NCBI GenBank assembly: GCA_910592005.1
Contig: CAJVPP010002373.1
Coordinates: 1 to 15,106, forward strand
Reading direction: 5' to 3'
Origin: Funneliformis mosseae
Lineage: Eukaryota; Glomeromycota; Glomeromycetes; Glomerales; Glomeraceae
DNA: 15,106 nt
The notes under the pieces were generated by a model that saw nothing but the letters and a program-made list of their open reading frames with translations, did no database searches and was not told the DNA's origin. Positions 1-9,619 of the stretch are shown in pieces. The position numbers and the translations under genes were made by a program. Each line of letters opens with the position of its first letter. Positions within the stretch are counted from its first letter, which is position 1.

Positions 1-139
1 AGAAGGAAAACTATCGGACCACAAGATATATCTTTTGTTCTCTTATTTTAGATTTTTAATTAATAATCTAAGCTTTTTTCGACAAACAATTTAAATCAAA
101 AAAACACACCTCAAGTTACCAAAAAAGCATTTTTACATA
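1..139 (+). promoter_or_regulatory. 5' flank of the SGNH hydrolase gene
   Basis: This AT-rich stretch precedes the first exon. It must contain at least part of the 5' UTR and perhaps the proximal promoter, but no core element can be named with confidence. A 12-bp perfect palindrome (AAGATATATCTT) lies at 23-34. A stop codon in frame with the gene lies at 92-94 and no other in-frame ATG occurs between it and position 140, which supports the chosen start. Confidence 0.35.
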
Positions 140-1912
140 ATGCCTTTACTTAGTAAGATAAAGAATGTTTTCTGTTGCACTTCTAACAACGCTTTACTTG
201 ACGACGACGATGATGATGTTGCTTCCATCTTCGAATACACTCCTGTAAGTCGACCGAACAACGATCGACAAGAAGTCTCAGAGAAGCCATTATTAAGCGA
301 CTATGATAATAATACTGATTCTACAACAACAAGACCTTTCTATCAAGCCAACCAAGTTATCGTAAAGTCTGTTTTAAGGAAAAATAGACACCCCTCTATC
401 TCTTCCACGCAAAATCATACGCCACATACGCCAAGGAGAAGATATAATGTCCTGTTATTCGGGGAAAGTTTAACAGCCGGTAAGTTACTTTCTAATTTGT
501 CTCCTTTTCCTTAGAAGAATAAAAAAAAAAAATTGCAAAGATTCAAAGGGTTAATCATAGTAGGAGGAGAAGTAGATAGATAGATAGTTGCTGCCAAAAT
601 TTCGTAACGAATAATTACGTGATGGCTGAGACTTAATTAGAGTGTTTGGGCCACTGATACATTGATGTCCGATTGATGTCCATCCCGTCTATCAGTGGCT
701 TATCACTGACTTTTCCGCTGAATGAAATTATCGTGAATATCAATTTTAACACGACATCTTTTGTTTTATTCAAGGTTGGATAAAAGGTCCTGATGGTTAT
801 GGCACGTACCATCCATATGGTTTGAGAATACAAAAGAGATTTGAGGAGAAAGGTTTAGATGTTGAGGTAATTTTTTATAGAAATTTTTCGTGTTCATCTT
901 TTAAATTCTGGATCAGGATATGTTCTAAATCTTGTTTTTTTTAAAAAAAAAAAAAAATTACAGGTTACAGTAAGTGGTGTACCTGGTGAATGTGTCGTTC
1001 AATCTATGGAAGAAAGATTAAAACGTGAATTAGAACAACCTGGTAAATGGTACGATTGGGTTGTCATCCTTGGAGGTAAACTATTTAAATTTTTTTTTTA
1101 AGAAAAGAAAATTGGGTGTAGAAATGGTGGAGAAAAAATATAGATTATTTAAATCAAATGATTTTTATTCCACATGATATTAACTTTATAAAAAAAAAAA
1201 CTCGTTTTTCCAGGCACAAATGATGTAATTAACGGATATTCTGCTTGGGATATTTTTGATGGGCTCAAAAAGTTATATACGCTATGTTCAAAACACGGTG
1301 CTAGAATTTTGGGAGTAACGATTCCAGAATTTGATTGGGTAAATTTTAGAACATTTTTCGTGATTGCAGAATTTTGCAGACGGTCGGGAGGCTTTGCGTT
1401 ATTAATTTATATTAATTTGTATTAATTTGGGTTTTCCTTGTTTTACGCATTTAGGACCTGGTTAACCATTTAGATTATCAACGTCGTATCGTAAACGAGC
1501 ACTTAAAGTAAGTCACATGCCGCTCACCGTTTTCTTCCTCGTTCCTCCACCCAAACATAAGTTGACCCCTTTTTCACCTTTCACTTTTTTTAGCGTCTAT
1601 AATAATAGTACCACAAGAAACGCGTACACACTGTTCCTTTTGGACAAATTCTTCCCAATGCATTCACTAACGACAGAACAACGAAAGATTTTTTGGGATC
1701 AGGATGGAGTACATCCAACCGAGGACGGGTACAACCTCATGGGAGAATTGGTATGTATATTGTGCGTTGGTCACGTGAATTTCATGTGACTTTCATGTGA
1801 AAGCAAAGCATATTCTTATGATAGCACGATGCTAATATCTTATCTTGCATAATCACATTCATAAACAATATAGATCTTCGATATCTTACTCAAAGAAGGT
1901 TCATGGAAGTAA
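140..1912 (+). CDS. SGNH/GDSL-type hydrolase, seven exons, 305 aa
   Basis: Predicted SGNH-fold esterase/lipase-like hydrolase; the substrate cannot be read from the sequence. Exons are 140-479, 775-866, 964-1075, 1214-1338, 1455-1507, 1594-1750 and 1874-1912. All six introns are GT-AG (86-295 nt), and the joined frame is 918 nt ending in TAA at 1910-1912. Block I is FGESLTAGW with the likely nucleophile Ser110 (family usual GDS; here Glu replaces Asp). A Gly-containing block II (SGVPGE) starts at residue 148. Block III is GGTND with Asn184. Block V is DGVHP with Asp278 and His281. The first 100 or so residues are a low-complexity leader with a Cys-Cys pair at 12-13, six Asp at 21-26 and a basic stretch just before the catalytic core. 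No signal peptide or membrane segment is visible, so a cytosolic or membrane-peripheral location is inferred. The start is the first ATG after an in-frame stop. The gene appears intact. Splice sites are my reading of frame and consensus and lack transcript support. Confidence 0.9.
480..774 (+). other. Intron 1 of the hydrolase gene, with hairpin
   Basis: This is the longest of the six introns (295 nt). It starts GTAAGT and ends CAAG, and splits a glycine codon (Gly114). It holds a short GATA repeat near 573-587, a perfect 10-bp inverted repeat (650-659 with 690-699), and in the loop of that hairpin a tandem 10-nt repeat (ATTGATGTCC at 661-670 and 672-681). The other introns are 867-963, 1076-1213, 1339-1454, 1508-1593 and 1751-1873 and show nothing comparable. 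Confidence 0.8.
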
Positions 1913-2160
1913 TAACATGCCACGCCTGTGAAAACAATATTTTGAGCAACAATATATCGTTCTTTTATATATAAACTTTCTCTTGGAATTTATTTTATTG
2001 CTCAATTGGCCTTTCTTTTTTTTTTTTTTTATCTCTACCCCTTTTAATCATTTCGTTCGAATATTAAAAATTTTCAAATTAATTCGATAATAAAAATTAC
2101 TTTTTATTATCATGTTAATTTTGAAATCTACTTCACCCCTTGTCTCCCTTTTTTTCTTTT
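1913..2160 (+). other. 3' UTR/downstream flank of the hydrolase gene
   Basis: AT-rich DNA after the stop codon with no coding potential. An AATAAA hexamer at 2089-2094, about 180 nt past the stop, is a candidate polyadenylation signal. In DNA this rich in A and T such a hexamer is expected by chance, so the call is weak. Confidence 0.35.
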
Positions 2161-2178
2161 AAAAAAAAACGATGATTT

Positions 2179-2258
2179 GGTTTGACACCAATCGAACCTC
2201 GGAGCAAAGGGAGTTCTCTTCCCACCCTAATAACTCTTCGTTGTCCTTCAAGTGGGAA
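2179..2258. other. Less AT-rich structured island with two inverted repeats
   Basis: This stretch stands out from its surroundings by mixed base composition. It can form a 7-bp stem (2179-2185 with 2192-2198, one G-T pair, 6-nt loop) and contains a perfect 7-bp inverted repeat, TTCCCAC at 2219-2225 and GTGGGAA at 2252-2258. No open frame covers it. It could be part of the 3' UTR, a small RNA gene or a repeat remnant; nothing identifies which. Confidence 0.35.
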
Positions 2259-4515
2259 TTCAAAAATATTATAATGATGTCACGACAAAAATTTTAAATA
2301 GAATTTGGGTTTATATAGCTTGTAGATTAATATATACATACACATATATATATTTTAGAGTTGTGACATCAAAAAAAAAAAGAAAAATTCGCTAATTCGT
2401 TTAATTCTTTGTTTAATACACATTTTTACACAAGTTCGAAGAAATATATATACACATTAGTTCACGTTTATGTTTTCTCGGTTTTTTTCGATTCGTCGTA
2501 AGGAAAGATGAGAAGAAAGGGAGGAAGTAGAATTGGTGATTTTTTGGTTTTGTTTAAGGAACGTTGGGTTTAAAGAGCAAATTCCAAAGATCTCGTGTTT
2601 TCTTCTTCTTTCGCTTTTTTTAGTCAATCCTTCACGACAAAAATTTTCTTTTTACGCATATTTCAATTTTTAGACCTGGTCGGCAATATTTATGATTTAA
2701 CGATATATACAAAACTTATTTAATTTTCCCTTTTTTTAATTTATATATATAGTATAGTTTAATTTAAAAGAAAGTTCGTTTAAAAAGTTGTTTTTTTTTT
2801 ATTAAAAAAAAAAATTCTTTTTTTCTTTTCTTTGTTGCTCTCTGCAAAGAAAAAGAAGATTTTCAATCACGATATATAAAAAAAATTTGTTGTTCTATTT
2901 TTTCCTTATTCCACCGACAATCCAAAAAAAAAGAGCTCTAAAATCATCACACTAACGATACACTTTTTCTCTTTCGAAGAAATTTAATTTGTTCTCTCAC
3001 CTATTTCTTTCGAAATGAAGACAAGTAAAGAAATACTTGAAAAAAACTTATTCCCTTTTTTTCTTTCTTCAAAAAAAAAAAAAATTTTCAAGCACAAAAA
3101 AATTTTTTTACATTCCTTTTTAAAGAAAACGTAATAGCAGAAAAAAAAAAAAAAAATTTTACCACCTTTTAAATTTTTTTTTTTAAAAAGTCGAAAGAAA
3201 AGTTATGTACGGGATATGATTTTTTTTTAAAAAAAGTAGATTCAATTGGTTCTTAACAATGAATGATCTGGAATGATCTCAAGGAAAAAATTTGAAGGAA
3301 CAAGGATTTTAGAAATCGTGAAGCATAAGACAGAAATTATATTATATGTGAATTGTGAAGGGAAATTTGATGGAAAGATTTTGTAAGAAGCATTTTTAGT
3401 TCCTCTTTTGCTTTCTTTCTACAACAGACAATTTTTAATTCAACCTTAAAAAAATTCACGAACACTTTTTTTAGACATAATATTGCCGGCCAACAAAAGA
3501 AACTAATTCTTTACGCAAAAAAAAAAAAAAAAAAAAAAAAAAAACAAAACAAAAAACCCCCCATTCAACTCATTATACTCATTTCAAAAAAAGACATTTT
3601 TTTTTTCTTGTATATAGTTGTTTTTATTAAAAAGTTTGTATTTTATATTTTTTTTGCACTTCAATTTCTCATTTTTTAAAAAAAAAAAAATCTCGTTTTT
3701 GTTGTTTGTTTTTTTCTTCAACGCATTTCTTTTTAAATATTTCTTCAGGTTACCTAATTTTTTAAATATTTTTTTTTTACCTATCGCGGTTTCTTCTATT
3801 AAAGGGAAAAGAACTTTATTATTTACCGAGTTTCTTTTTCCAAAAAAAAAATACCACATTTTTATTTTATTTAACTTCAATCTATTTACAACCAAACAAT
3901 TATGTACAAAAAAAAAAAGTGGAGATTTTTTTCTACTTTTTTTTGATAAGGAAAATGTACAATAACCAATTCCCCTTTCGTAATAATTAGGTTAATAATT
4001 TAAAGGAAAGCTTCGGTTTTATTTATTCTTTATTAAAAAAAAAAAAAACATTTTTGAATTTTTATCCTCCTGTAAAAAAAATTAAATGATGCTCTTTTTT
4101 TATTTATTACTTTCACTTTCCTGTGGATTATTACACCTTTCTCACAAATTTCTATGATTTTTATTATTGTACATTACTTTTATGAACCAATTGGAACCAT
4201 TTTTAATATTTCGTTTCTTTTTATTACAAAACATTTTTTAAAGAAAACATTACTTCGCTTTTCTCGATTCAAAAAAAACAAAAAAAAATTTGTAATTCAA
4301 ATTTTTTTTTTTTCGACATTTTCATTTTCTCTCTGGATTATTTTATTTATTCTTTTTTCGCGTTTTTTTTTTGCTTTTTTTTTTTTTTTTTTTTTAATTA
4401 TTTTTTTTTCAAGTCAATGGCAAAATAAATCTGAATGGCAAAATCTGAATTTTCGTACTTTGAAAAAAAAAAAATTTTTTACCTTAAATTTTCAAGTGTT
4501 TTTTTTTTTTTGTTA
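2259..4515. repeat. Intergenic DNA packed with A/T homopolymers
   Basis: Low-complexity intergenic sequence with very frequent runs of A or T, for example 28 A at 3517-3544 (followed by AAC-type steps and six C) and 21 T at 4375-4395. Open frames here encode almost only Phe, Lys, Leu and Ile because they read through the homopolymers on either strand. I do not regard any as a gene. No RNA gene was recognised. Confidence 0.75.
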
Positions 4516-5517
4516 AGAGAAAAAAGGTTTTGGTTTAACATGCAAATAACGATAAAGATGGCATAAATATTTGGTGTTTCGGATATAATGACTAAATAAA
4601 GTTAAACGGGGAGATAACGAAAAGTTGATCCATGTTCTAGTCCGAGGATCTTTAAAGAAATAATAATATTTATGTTACGATAAATTTCACGCGATTTTTA
4701 TTTTAATTTTGCGTAATCTAAAAACACGAGCACGCATTTAGAAAACAATATATTTTATACATGAATTCATAAGCGTACACACGTCAAGTAAAAAAAGTAA
4801 AGTGGCGCTTACCTCTTTTATCATGTAAATTTCCATTATTACCGAGTCAACCCAATTTTCTTTCTACAACCAATTAAAAGAGGTTAAAATTAGAAATCAC
4901 CTTCAATTCAATTAAGAAATAACGCTTGATATCGAAATGAATCAGGATACTTTGTTTCAAATGTATTGTTCTTTTCTATTCGCGATGACATGCATTGGAA
5001 TGGGGTGGGGACAAAACTTGAGTTCATACCTATTTTTTAAAGATGAACCTTTATAATGAACAATGGGTTTTTTTTTCAAGAGTCCTTTTGCGTAAATTTG
5101 AATGAACGATGAAAAAGAGAATTTTTAAGTATAAATGTTTATTCCATTTATGAGTGATGTGTGTGTATTTTAAAATCGACAATATAAAAAAAAAGGTTTG
5201 ATGCTGTTAAAGCTCGTGTTGATGCTTTATTGTTTTTTTCGGTTAAAATTGGAATATTTTTTTTAGCCCAGAATATTGTTGGAAAAAAAAAAAAGATGGG
5301 GGTTAACTTTAAATCATGATGATATGTTGAAAGAGGAAGTAAAAATTCGGTATATTTATAAAAAAATCTGTAAACAAAGGATAGCATAAAGGTTCATTAT
5401 AAAAGATCATTACCACCATTGATGGGGGACACCATTTGCCCTGTTGTGAACGATTTTAAAAAAAAGAAATCTTATTGTCACATTATCATTATCATTTTAA
5501 TTTCATTTCATTTTTAC
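4516..5517. other. Intergenic DNA, no supported gene
   Basis: Homopolymers are somewhat sparser here and the sequence is more complex, with scattered CpG. I looked for exons on both strands. A possible donor-like site on the - strand near 4820 (AAAGAG followed by GTAAGC) is preceded by only a few open codons and has no convincing partner exon. Nothing is annotated as a gene, but short exons or a UTR of an unrecognised gene cannot be excluded. Confidence 0.5.
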
Positions 5518-5562
5518 ATTTAAATTAAATTAAATTAAATTAAATTTAATTTAATTTTAAAT
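5518..5562. repeat. AAATT microsatellite containing a 26-bp perfect palindrome
   Basis: Five-nucleotide AAATT units run head to tail and then continue as the inverted form. Positions 5532-5557 equal their own reverse complement exactly (26 bp, centre AAATTT at 5542-5547). It could extrude as a cruciform or hairpin. It is most simply a microsatellite that inverted or slipped. Confidence 0.85.
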
Positions 5563-5905
5563 TTTTTTTTTCCTGCTTGTGGGCTGAAAGATCTTATTTA
5601 CTGTATGTACGTTTGTTTTTGTTCTTATTCAAAATTTATTAATTTTTTTTTTTTGTGTTGTGACTCATATGAATGGACAAAGTAATCTTCTCACGATTTT
5701 ATAAAATAAAAAAATTGTTACAATTTTCATTATTGCAAGGAAAACCGGTATGAATCAAAAGTAAATTCGTTATAAATAAAGGATGCTTCCAATAAGGTAT
5801 AATCGGTAGGATCCTTTTTTTTTTTTCGTTAAAAAAAGAATATCCTAAAAAAAAATACCTTCTTAACGAATTTAAAAAAAATCATCACGATGTAACAATT
5901 AAAAA

Positions 5906-5929
5906 ATCATCTTTCTAATGAAAGATGAT
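5906..5929. repeat. Perfect 10-bp hairpin with 4-nt loop
   Basis: ATCATCTTTC (5906-5915), loop TAAT, then GAAAGATGAT (5920-5929): arms are perfectly complementary. The arms are not followed on either strand by a gene that would make it a terminator, so its role is unknown. Confidence 0.7.
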
Positions 5930-6163
5930 GAAATCAAAATCATTCGTAAATACTCGCGTTTCATAAAATTTTTCGTCTATCGTTATTTCCAACCTTCTTG
6001 TTGCGTATTATCATTATCTTGCTATTTACCGTAAAGAAGATAACATATTTTATTTTTAAAAAAAAGATTCTATTTTTCGAAATGTCACAATGATTGACTA
6101 CTTTTCTTTTCTTTTTCTTTTTTCTTTTCTCGTCTTGAAAAAATTTTTCGAATCAAATATTAA

Positions 6164-6185
6164 TTGCGTTGTCGCAACGACGCAA
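6164..6185. repeat. CpG-rich bulged palindrome
   Basis: TTGC GTTG / TCG / CAAC GAC GCAA: an 8-bp stem in two 4-bp blocks with a 3-nt loop and a 3-nt bulge, unusually CpG-rich for its surroundings. It may be a protein-binding site. A CRE/bZIP-like TGACGTAA lies at 6349-6356. No nearby gene was found that either would control. Confidence 0.4.
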
Positions 6186-6959
6186 AGAAATTCCCGTGGT
6201 TATTTAGTTAGAAAGTACCAGCACTAAAACAAAAAAAAAATTATAGACCAAAAATAAATTCGATATTTATTAAAATTTCCAAGAAAATTCCATTTCAGGT
6301 CCTCCCTCTTTTCTTTTTTTTTTTTAAAAAAATCGTCATGATTCGTAGTGACGTAACGTGATTGATAAACTTTACTGGAGATACTTTTTAAGAAAAAAAA
6401 AAAAATTTTTTTTACTTTGTTTATTTTGCGATATAATTTTCATTTTTTTTTTTCCTTTATGATTTTTTAACGGTTTTTGTAAATATATTCATTACTCCTA
6501 GTTTCCTTTTCTTTTTTTTTTTTTTTGTTCCTTTATCTTTTCTTTTCTTTTTTTCTCTTCATTTTTTTTCTTCTTTAAAAAAAAAAAAAATTCTTGTTGG
6601 AAATTTTTATTTTCTTTTGTAAATATAAATCTCCTCTCGATATACAGTATATCAACATTTCAAAAATTTTTTGGATAAATAAATAAAAAAATAAATAAAT
6701 ATATATTACGAATCTTTTCTCTTAAAAATTCAAATTCAATTTTTTTTTGTTAATTTTTATACGACTCCTTCCTGTTCGAAATAATTCAATGACAGGAAAA
6801 TTTCCGATAAAAAGAGTATTTTTAAAAAAAAAATTACAGAGTTGTGTGATTTTTTTGATTACACCTCACAGGAAACGCGTCAAATCCTATGTGAAATTGA
6901 AATTCAAACTTACAGTAAGTTGGTCTAATCTCTCCCACTAGGCCTGTTCATTTATGATC

Positions 6960-7031
6960 GTTCGGGTTTTTGATCGGGTATTGAATTGATAATTATTAGC
7001 CGATGAGTCCTGTGACCCGATTTTTGCGAAC
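6960..7031. repeat. Imperfect inverted repeat with GTTCG...ATCGGGT arms
   Basis: The left arm (6960-6979) carries GTTCG and ATCGGGT separated by a T-rich stretch. The right arm (7015-7031) carries the reverse complement of the same two blocks with an A/T spacer between them. The loop is about 35 nt. The surrounding text repeats CGGGT-like motifs. This looks like a small dispersed repeat or the remnant of a non-autonomous transposon, but no target duplication is clear. Confidence 0.45.
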
Positions 7032-7168
7032 TAAAAAAAACTATTTTTTTTTTTTAAAACAGAATCTTAAAAATCACCTTTTTTTTTTTTTTGATGAAAT
7101 TTTTTTTAAAAAAGAATAACTTAATAAGCCTTTTAAATCTGGTTTATGTAACTTTGAAACCTAGACCT

Positions 7169-7342
7169 CGTAAACAGCTGACTAAAGTACCCCCATAGAA
7201 TAATACCCTCCCCATGCTTATATCCGGGTACTATAAAGCTATTCGCAAAAAAAATAATATATAGAATTTTGAAAAAATCATGCCAAAAATAATATTTCTA
7301 TGAAATTTGTAATGTACCCGGGTATTTAGTCAGCTGTTTACG
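7169..7342. mobile_element. Candidate MITE, 174 bp with 18-bp perfect terminal inverted repeats
   Basis: CGTAAACAGCTGACTAAA at 7169-7186 is matched exactly in inverse at 7325-7342. Both arms continue inward into a GTACCC motif, and a CCGGGTAC near 7226 pairs with GTACCCGGG near 7313, giving a subterminal inverted structure as well. There is no coding capacity. These are marks of a non-autonomous DNA transposon. I see no clear target-site duplication (left flank AGACCT, right flank GTAATA), so the superfamily is not assigned and the exact ends may be off by a few bases. Confidence 0.7.
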
Positions 7343-8060
7343 GTAATAAATTCCGCGGGTAAACTCAACGGATCATTTTATGAGGCGTTCGAAAATCTTG
7401 GGAATTCTATTGGCTATCATTAAATGAGTCATTCATTCGTAAATTTTAAAACATTAAATAATGACAAAGATTGTTAAAATCAATATCTATTGAAGTATTT
7501 AATTTAATTCTTTATTACTTTTTCTTTCATTATATTATATTTTATATCATCATTTAAATTCAATTCTTATTAAAAAATTATATTAAATTAAAATAACCTA
7601 CTATTTTTAAATAATTCTTTTTACTAAATAATTATAGAAATATTAATAACCAATAGCATATAAAAGTTTACATTTTTTTTTTAATCAAAAGATTTTTTTT
7701 GATATATTTTATACTAATTAAATTATTTTTATATATATATCACTATTTCTAAAAATAGAAATATATATATATTCTAAATATCTACATTTATTTAATTTAT
7801 TAATTATTATCTTACTAATATATTATAATTTAGAACTTTTATTTAAGTCATCCCAAATGATTTATTTAAATAACATCTTATGTCTTGATTAAATAATTTT
7901 AGTATATAGTTTTAAAATCAAAAATTATAATAAATAAAATTGTATTAAATTATATAAATAAAATATAAAATTTCTTTCTATTTTACTATCACATTTTTTT
8001 AAAAAGATTTTATTTTTATTTTTTAAAATCCTTTAGCCTCAATTACTAATACATTTTTTA
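7343..8060. other. CpG-depleted, TpA-rich DNA without genes
   Basis: From about 7440 the sequence lacks CpG almost completely and is a mixture of short A/T words instead of long homopolymers. No open frame of interest on either strand. It may be strongly decayed repeat DNA whose family can no longer be recognised by eye. Confidence 0.6.
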
Positions 8061-8077
8061 TTTTAGTAATATGAAGA

Positions 8078-8220
8078 CAGTCAATAGAAAAGGAGAAAAT
8101 CTACAAATTTTAAGTAATTTTAGTTATTAAGCTAATTTGTTCATATGATCATGATCAGCAGAGTGAACCAATAAAAAAATTTTTGACTAAAAAGTAGATT
8201 TCTTCCTTTTTTACTGACCG
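8078..8220. mobile_element. Candidate MITE or hairpin element, 143 bp
   Basis: The 27-nt left arm (8078-8104) matches the reverse complement of the right arm (8194-8220) at 22 of 27 positions, and all five differences are A versus G. With a one-base gap the similarity continues outward (AATATGAA on the left, its inverse on the right), so the real ends may lie near 8062 and 8238. The loop contains a 12-bp perfect palindrome, TGATCATGATCA, at 8146-8157. No coding capacity. Likely a non-autonomous DNA transposon; the superfamily is unknown. Confidence 0.6.
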
Positions 8221-8249
8221 CCTTTCATATTTTAAAAATTTTAGATATA

Positions 8250-8503
8250 CAGTTGTCCTTCTTTATAATCACATTCCTTAGAACTAAAAATAAAAAGTGT
8301 AATTATAATAAAAGTTACTATATACTAGGATTTTATATGTCATTACTAAGTGTTAGTTCTAAAAGGATATAACTATAAAAATACTGTGATTATAAAGGAT
8401 TTTTATATAATATTAATAGATATTAGTTCTTATAAATATGTATTTATAATGAGAAATTTATATAATATAATTATACAGAATTATAAGAATTTCATTATAA
8501 CTG
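8250..8503. mobile_element. Candidate pogo/Tc1-like non-autonomous element with internal repeats
   Basis: The left end starts CAGTTGTCC after a TA and the right end finishes in ATAACTG, so the outermost CAGTT is inverted at the two ends. A motif reading ATAAT..AC then TTAGAACTAA at 8265-8287 recurs in inverse orientation near 8353-8396 and again, diverged, near 8423-8457, giving one copy facing two tandem copies. CAGT ends with TA targets are typical of Tc1/mariner-pogo elements, but the right flank is AA, not TA, and no transposase is present. The call is tentative. Confidence 0.45.
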
Positions 8504-8625
8504 AATACGTGAATGTATAGACTAATATACATTTAAAATTGGTCAATCAATTAATATTGATTATGCTTAAATACTAGGTTTTAAAGAATATATAAATACA
8601 AATGAAGTTAGAGATTAATAGAAAT

Positions 8626-8693
8626 TTAGCCTTTACTGATAGGTCTGTAATAAATACGATATAAACTTAGTCTTTACTGATAGGTCTGTAATA
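8626..8693. repeat. 27-nt direct repeat, 41-nt period
   Basis: Positions 8626-8652 and 8667-8693 are identical except for one C/T difference, both containing CTTTACTGATAGGTCTG. The 14 nt between them are not part of the repeat. This could be a local tandem duplication or the remains of a repeat-rich transposon end. Confidence 0.8.
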
Positions 8694-9619
8694 GATATTA
8701 TTTTATGTCTTTAAACTTAGAGAACCTTATACAAGTAAGAAAGTGGTTAACTAATAATTAGTAGATCTAAAGTATACTAGAAATATAGTCTGCATTACAT
8801 GTTACAATTCTGAATCAGATTACATTATTATTAGGGATAGAGATCAGGTTTGATTCTTAAGTGTATTTGATACTATAAGTACTAAGTTACTATCTATATA
8901 AAGAACCTAATCTCATAGTCTCAGAAGTTATTAATAAGATAAATTCCTATAAATTAGATTGGTAAAAATAATAACTGTCAATTATTGTGGCTGAATTAGG
9001 CCTTTTATTTAAATTTGATATATGAAAATCCAAAAAGGTGTTTAGTTAAGCAGATTTTGAAGTCAAATCCAGATGAAGTAGACTATAACTAAAATGTTAA
9101 CCCTTAGTAGATATACATAATAAAGTTGTATTTACCTTTAATAGACAGTGAAATTTCAGGTGATTAGCCCTTATCATTATAACTTTATCCTAGCTATTAT
9201 TTATGTAAATATATCATTAAAAAAAATATATAATTGCATAGGGGTAACTATAGAGAAAGATAATTGTAACTTTTATAATTTGTTTTATATAAGTGATTTT
9301 AATTATTAATTATTTTTTAATAAATTTTTAAAAATAAAATGAATCATTTGATGTTAAAAATAAAAAAAATGAATAGAATAACTCATAAAAAAGATTTTGA
9401 AATTTTTTTTCTCAAAAATCTTATAGCTTACCTTTTTTTTCTCATAATAGAATATTTTAAAAAAATGCTATTAGAAACTTTAATATATTTAATATAACTT
9501 AAATAAACTTTAAATTAAAATTATTTTTAATTATTAAAATCATAATAGTTTTATTAGTCAAATCAGTTTTATGTGAGAAATTCAAGACAAATATTTTAAT
9601 AAAAATAATGATATAGTGA
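8694..9619. other. CpG-free AT-rich DNA, no supported gene
   Basis: I find no CpG in this stretch and no open frame that resembles a protein. It lies where the 3' LTR and integrase C-terminal coding region of the neighbouring retroelement would be expected. No LTR, primer-site or polypurine tract could be recognised without a second LTR copy for comparison. Confidence 0.5.

Larger units (their letters stand above)
5563..6959. other. Intergenic AT-rich DNA with pyrimidine tracts and small palindromes
   Basis: No gene supported. It contains homopolymers, a 31-nt all-pyrimidine tract at 6101-6131, more T/C-rich sequence near 6490-6575, a TAAA microsatellite around 6674-6700, and the small inverted repeats listed separately. 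An open frame of 64 codons at 6747-6941 has homopolymer-derived Lys and Phe runs and no recognisable domain, so it is not called. Confidence 0.6.

Noticed and set aside
1517..1789. Intron-spanning open frame at the end of the hydrolase gene
   Set aside because: It reads through introns 5 and 6; the spliced frame gives the conserved DxxH block and a proper end, so only exon 6 within it is coding.
2175..2262. tRNA gene on the - strand, suggested by a GGTTCGATT-like T-loop
   Set aside because: The bases flanking the TTCGATT do not form the 5-bp T stem, and no matching acceptor or anticodon arms were found.
3517..3566. Poly(A) tail of a retroposed element
   Set aside because: A 28-A run followed by A-rich steps could be a tail, but similar runs occur all over the region on both strands and no target duplication or element body was found.
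3584..3965. Overlapping open frames of about 100 codons on both strands
   Set aside because: Both are made of Phe/Leu or Lys/Asn runs from A/T homopolymers, overlap each other antisense, and have no domain or splice support.
4154..4516. 120-codon open frame on the + strand
   Set aside because: Dominated by Phe runs produced by T tracts; the apparent hydrophobicity is a composition artefact, not a membrane protein.
5148..5387. 79-codon open frame on the - strand
   Set aside because: Contains homopolymer-derived Phe runs, no recognisable motif, no conserved neighbours.
6747..6941. 64-codon open frame on the + strand
   Set aside because: Short, low-complexity, no motif; length is unremarkable for chance.
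6998..7031. Hammerhead ribozyme core
   Set aside because: CCGATGAGTCCTGTGA resembles the usual CTGATGA plus stem II start, but stem II does not close and the GAAA that must follow is absent, so no ribozyme fold is possible as it stands.
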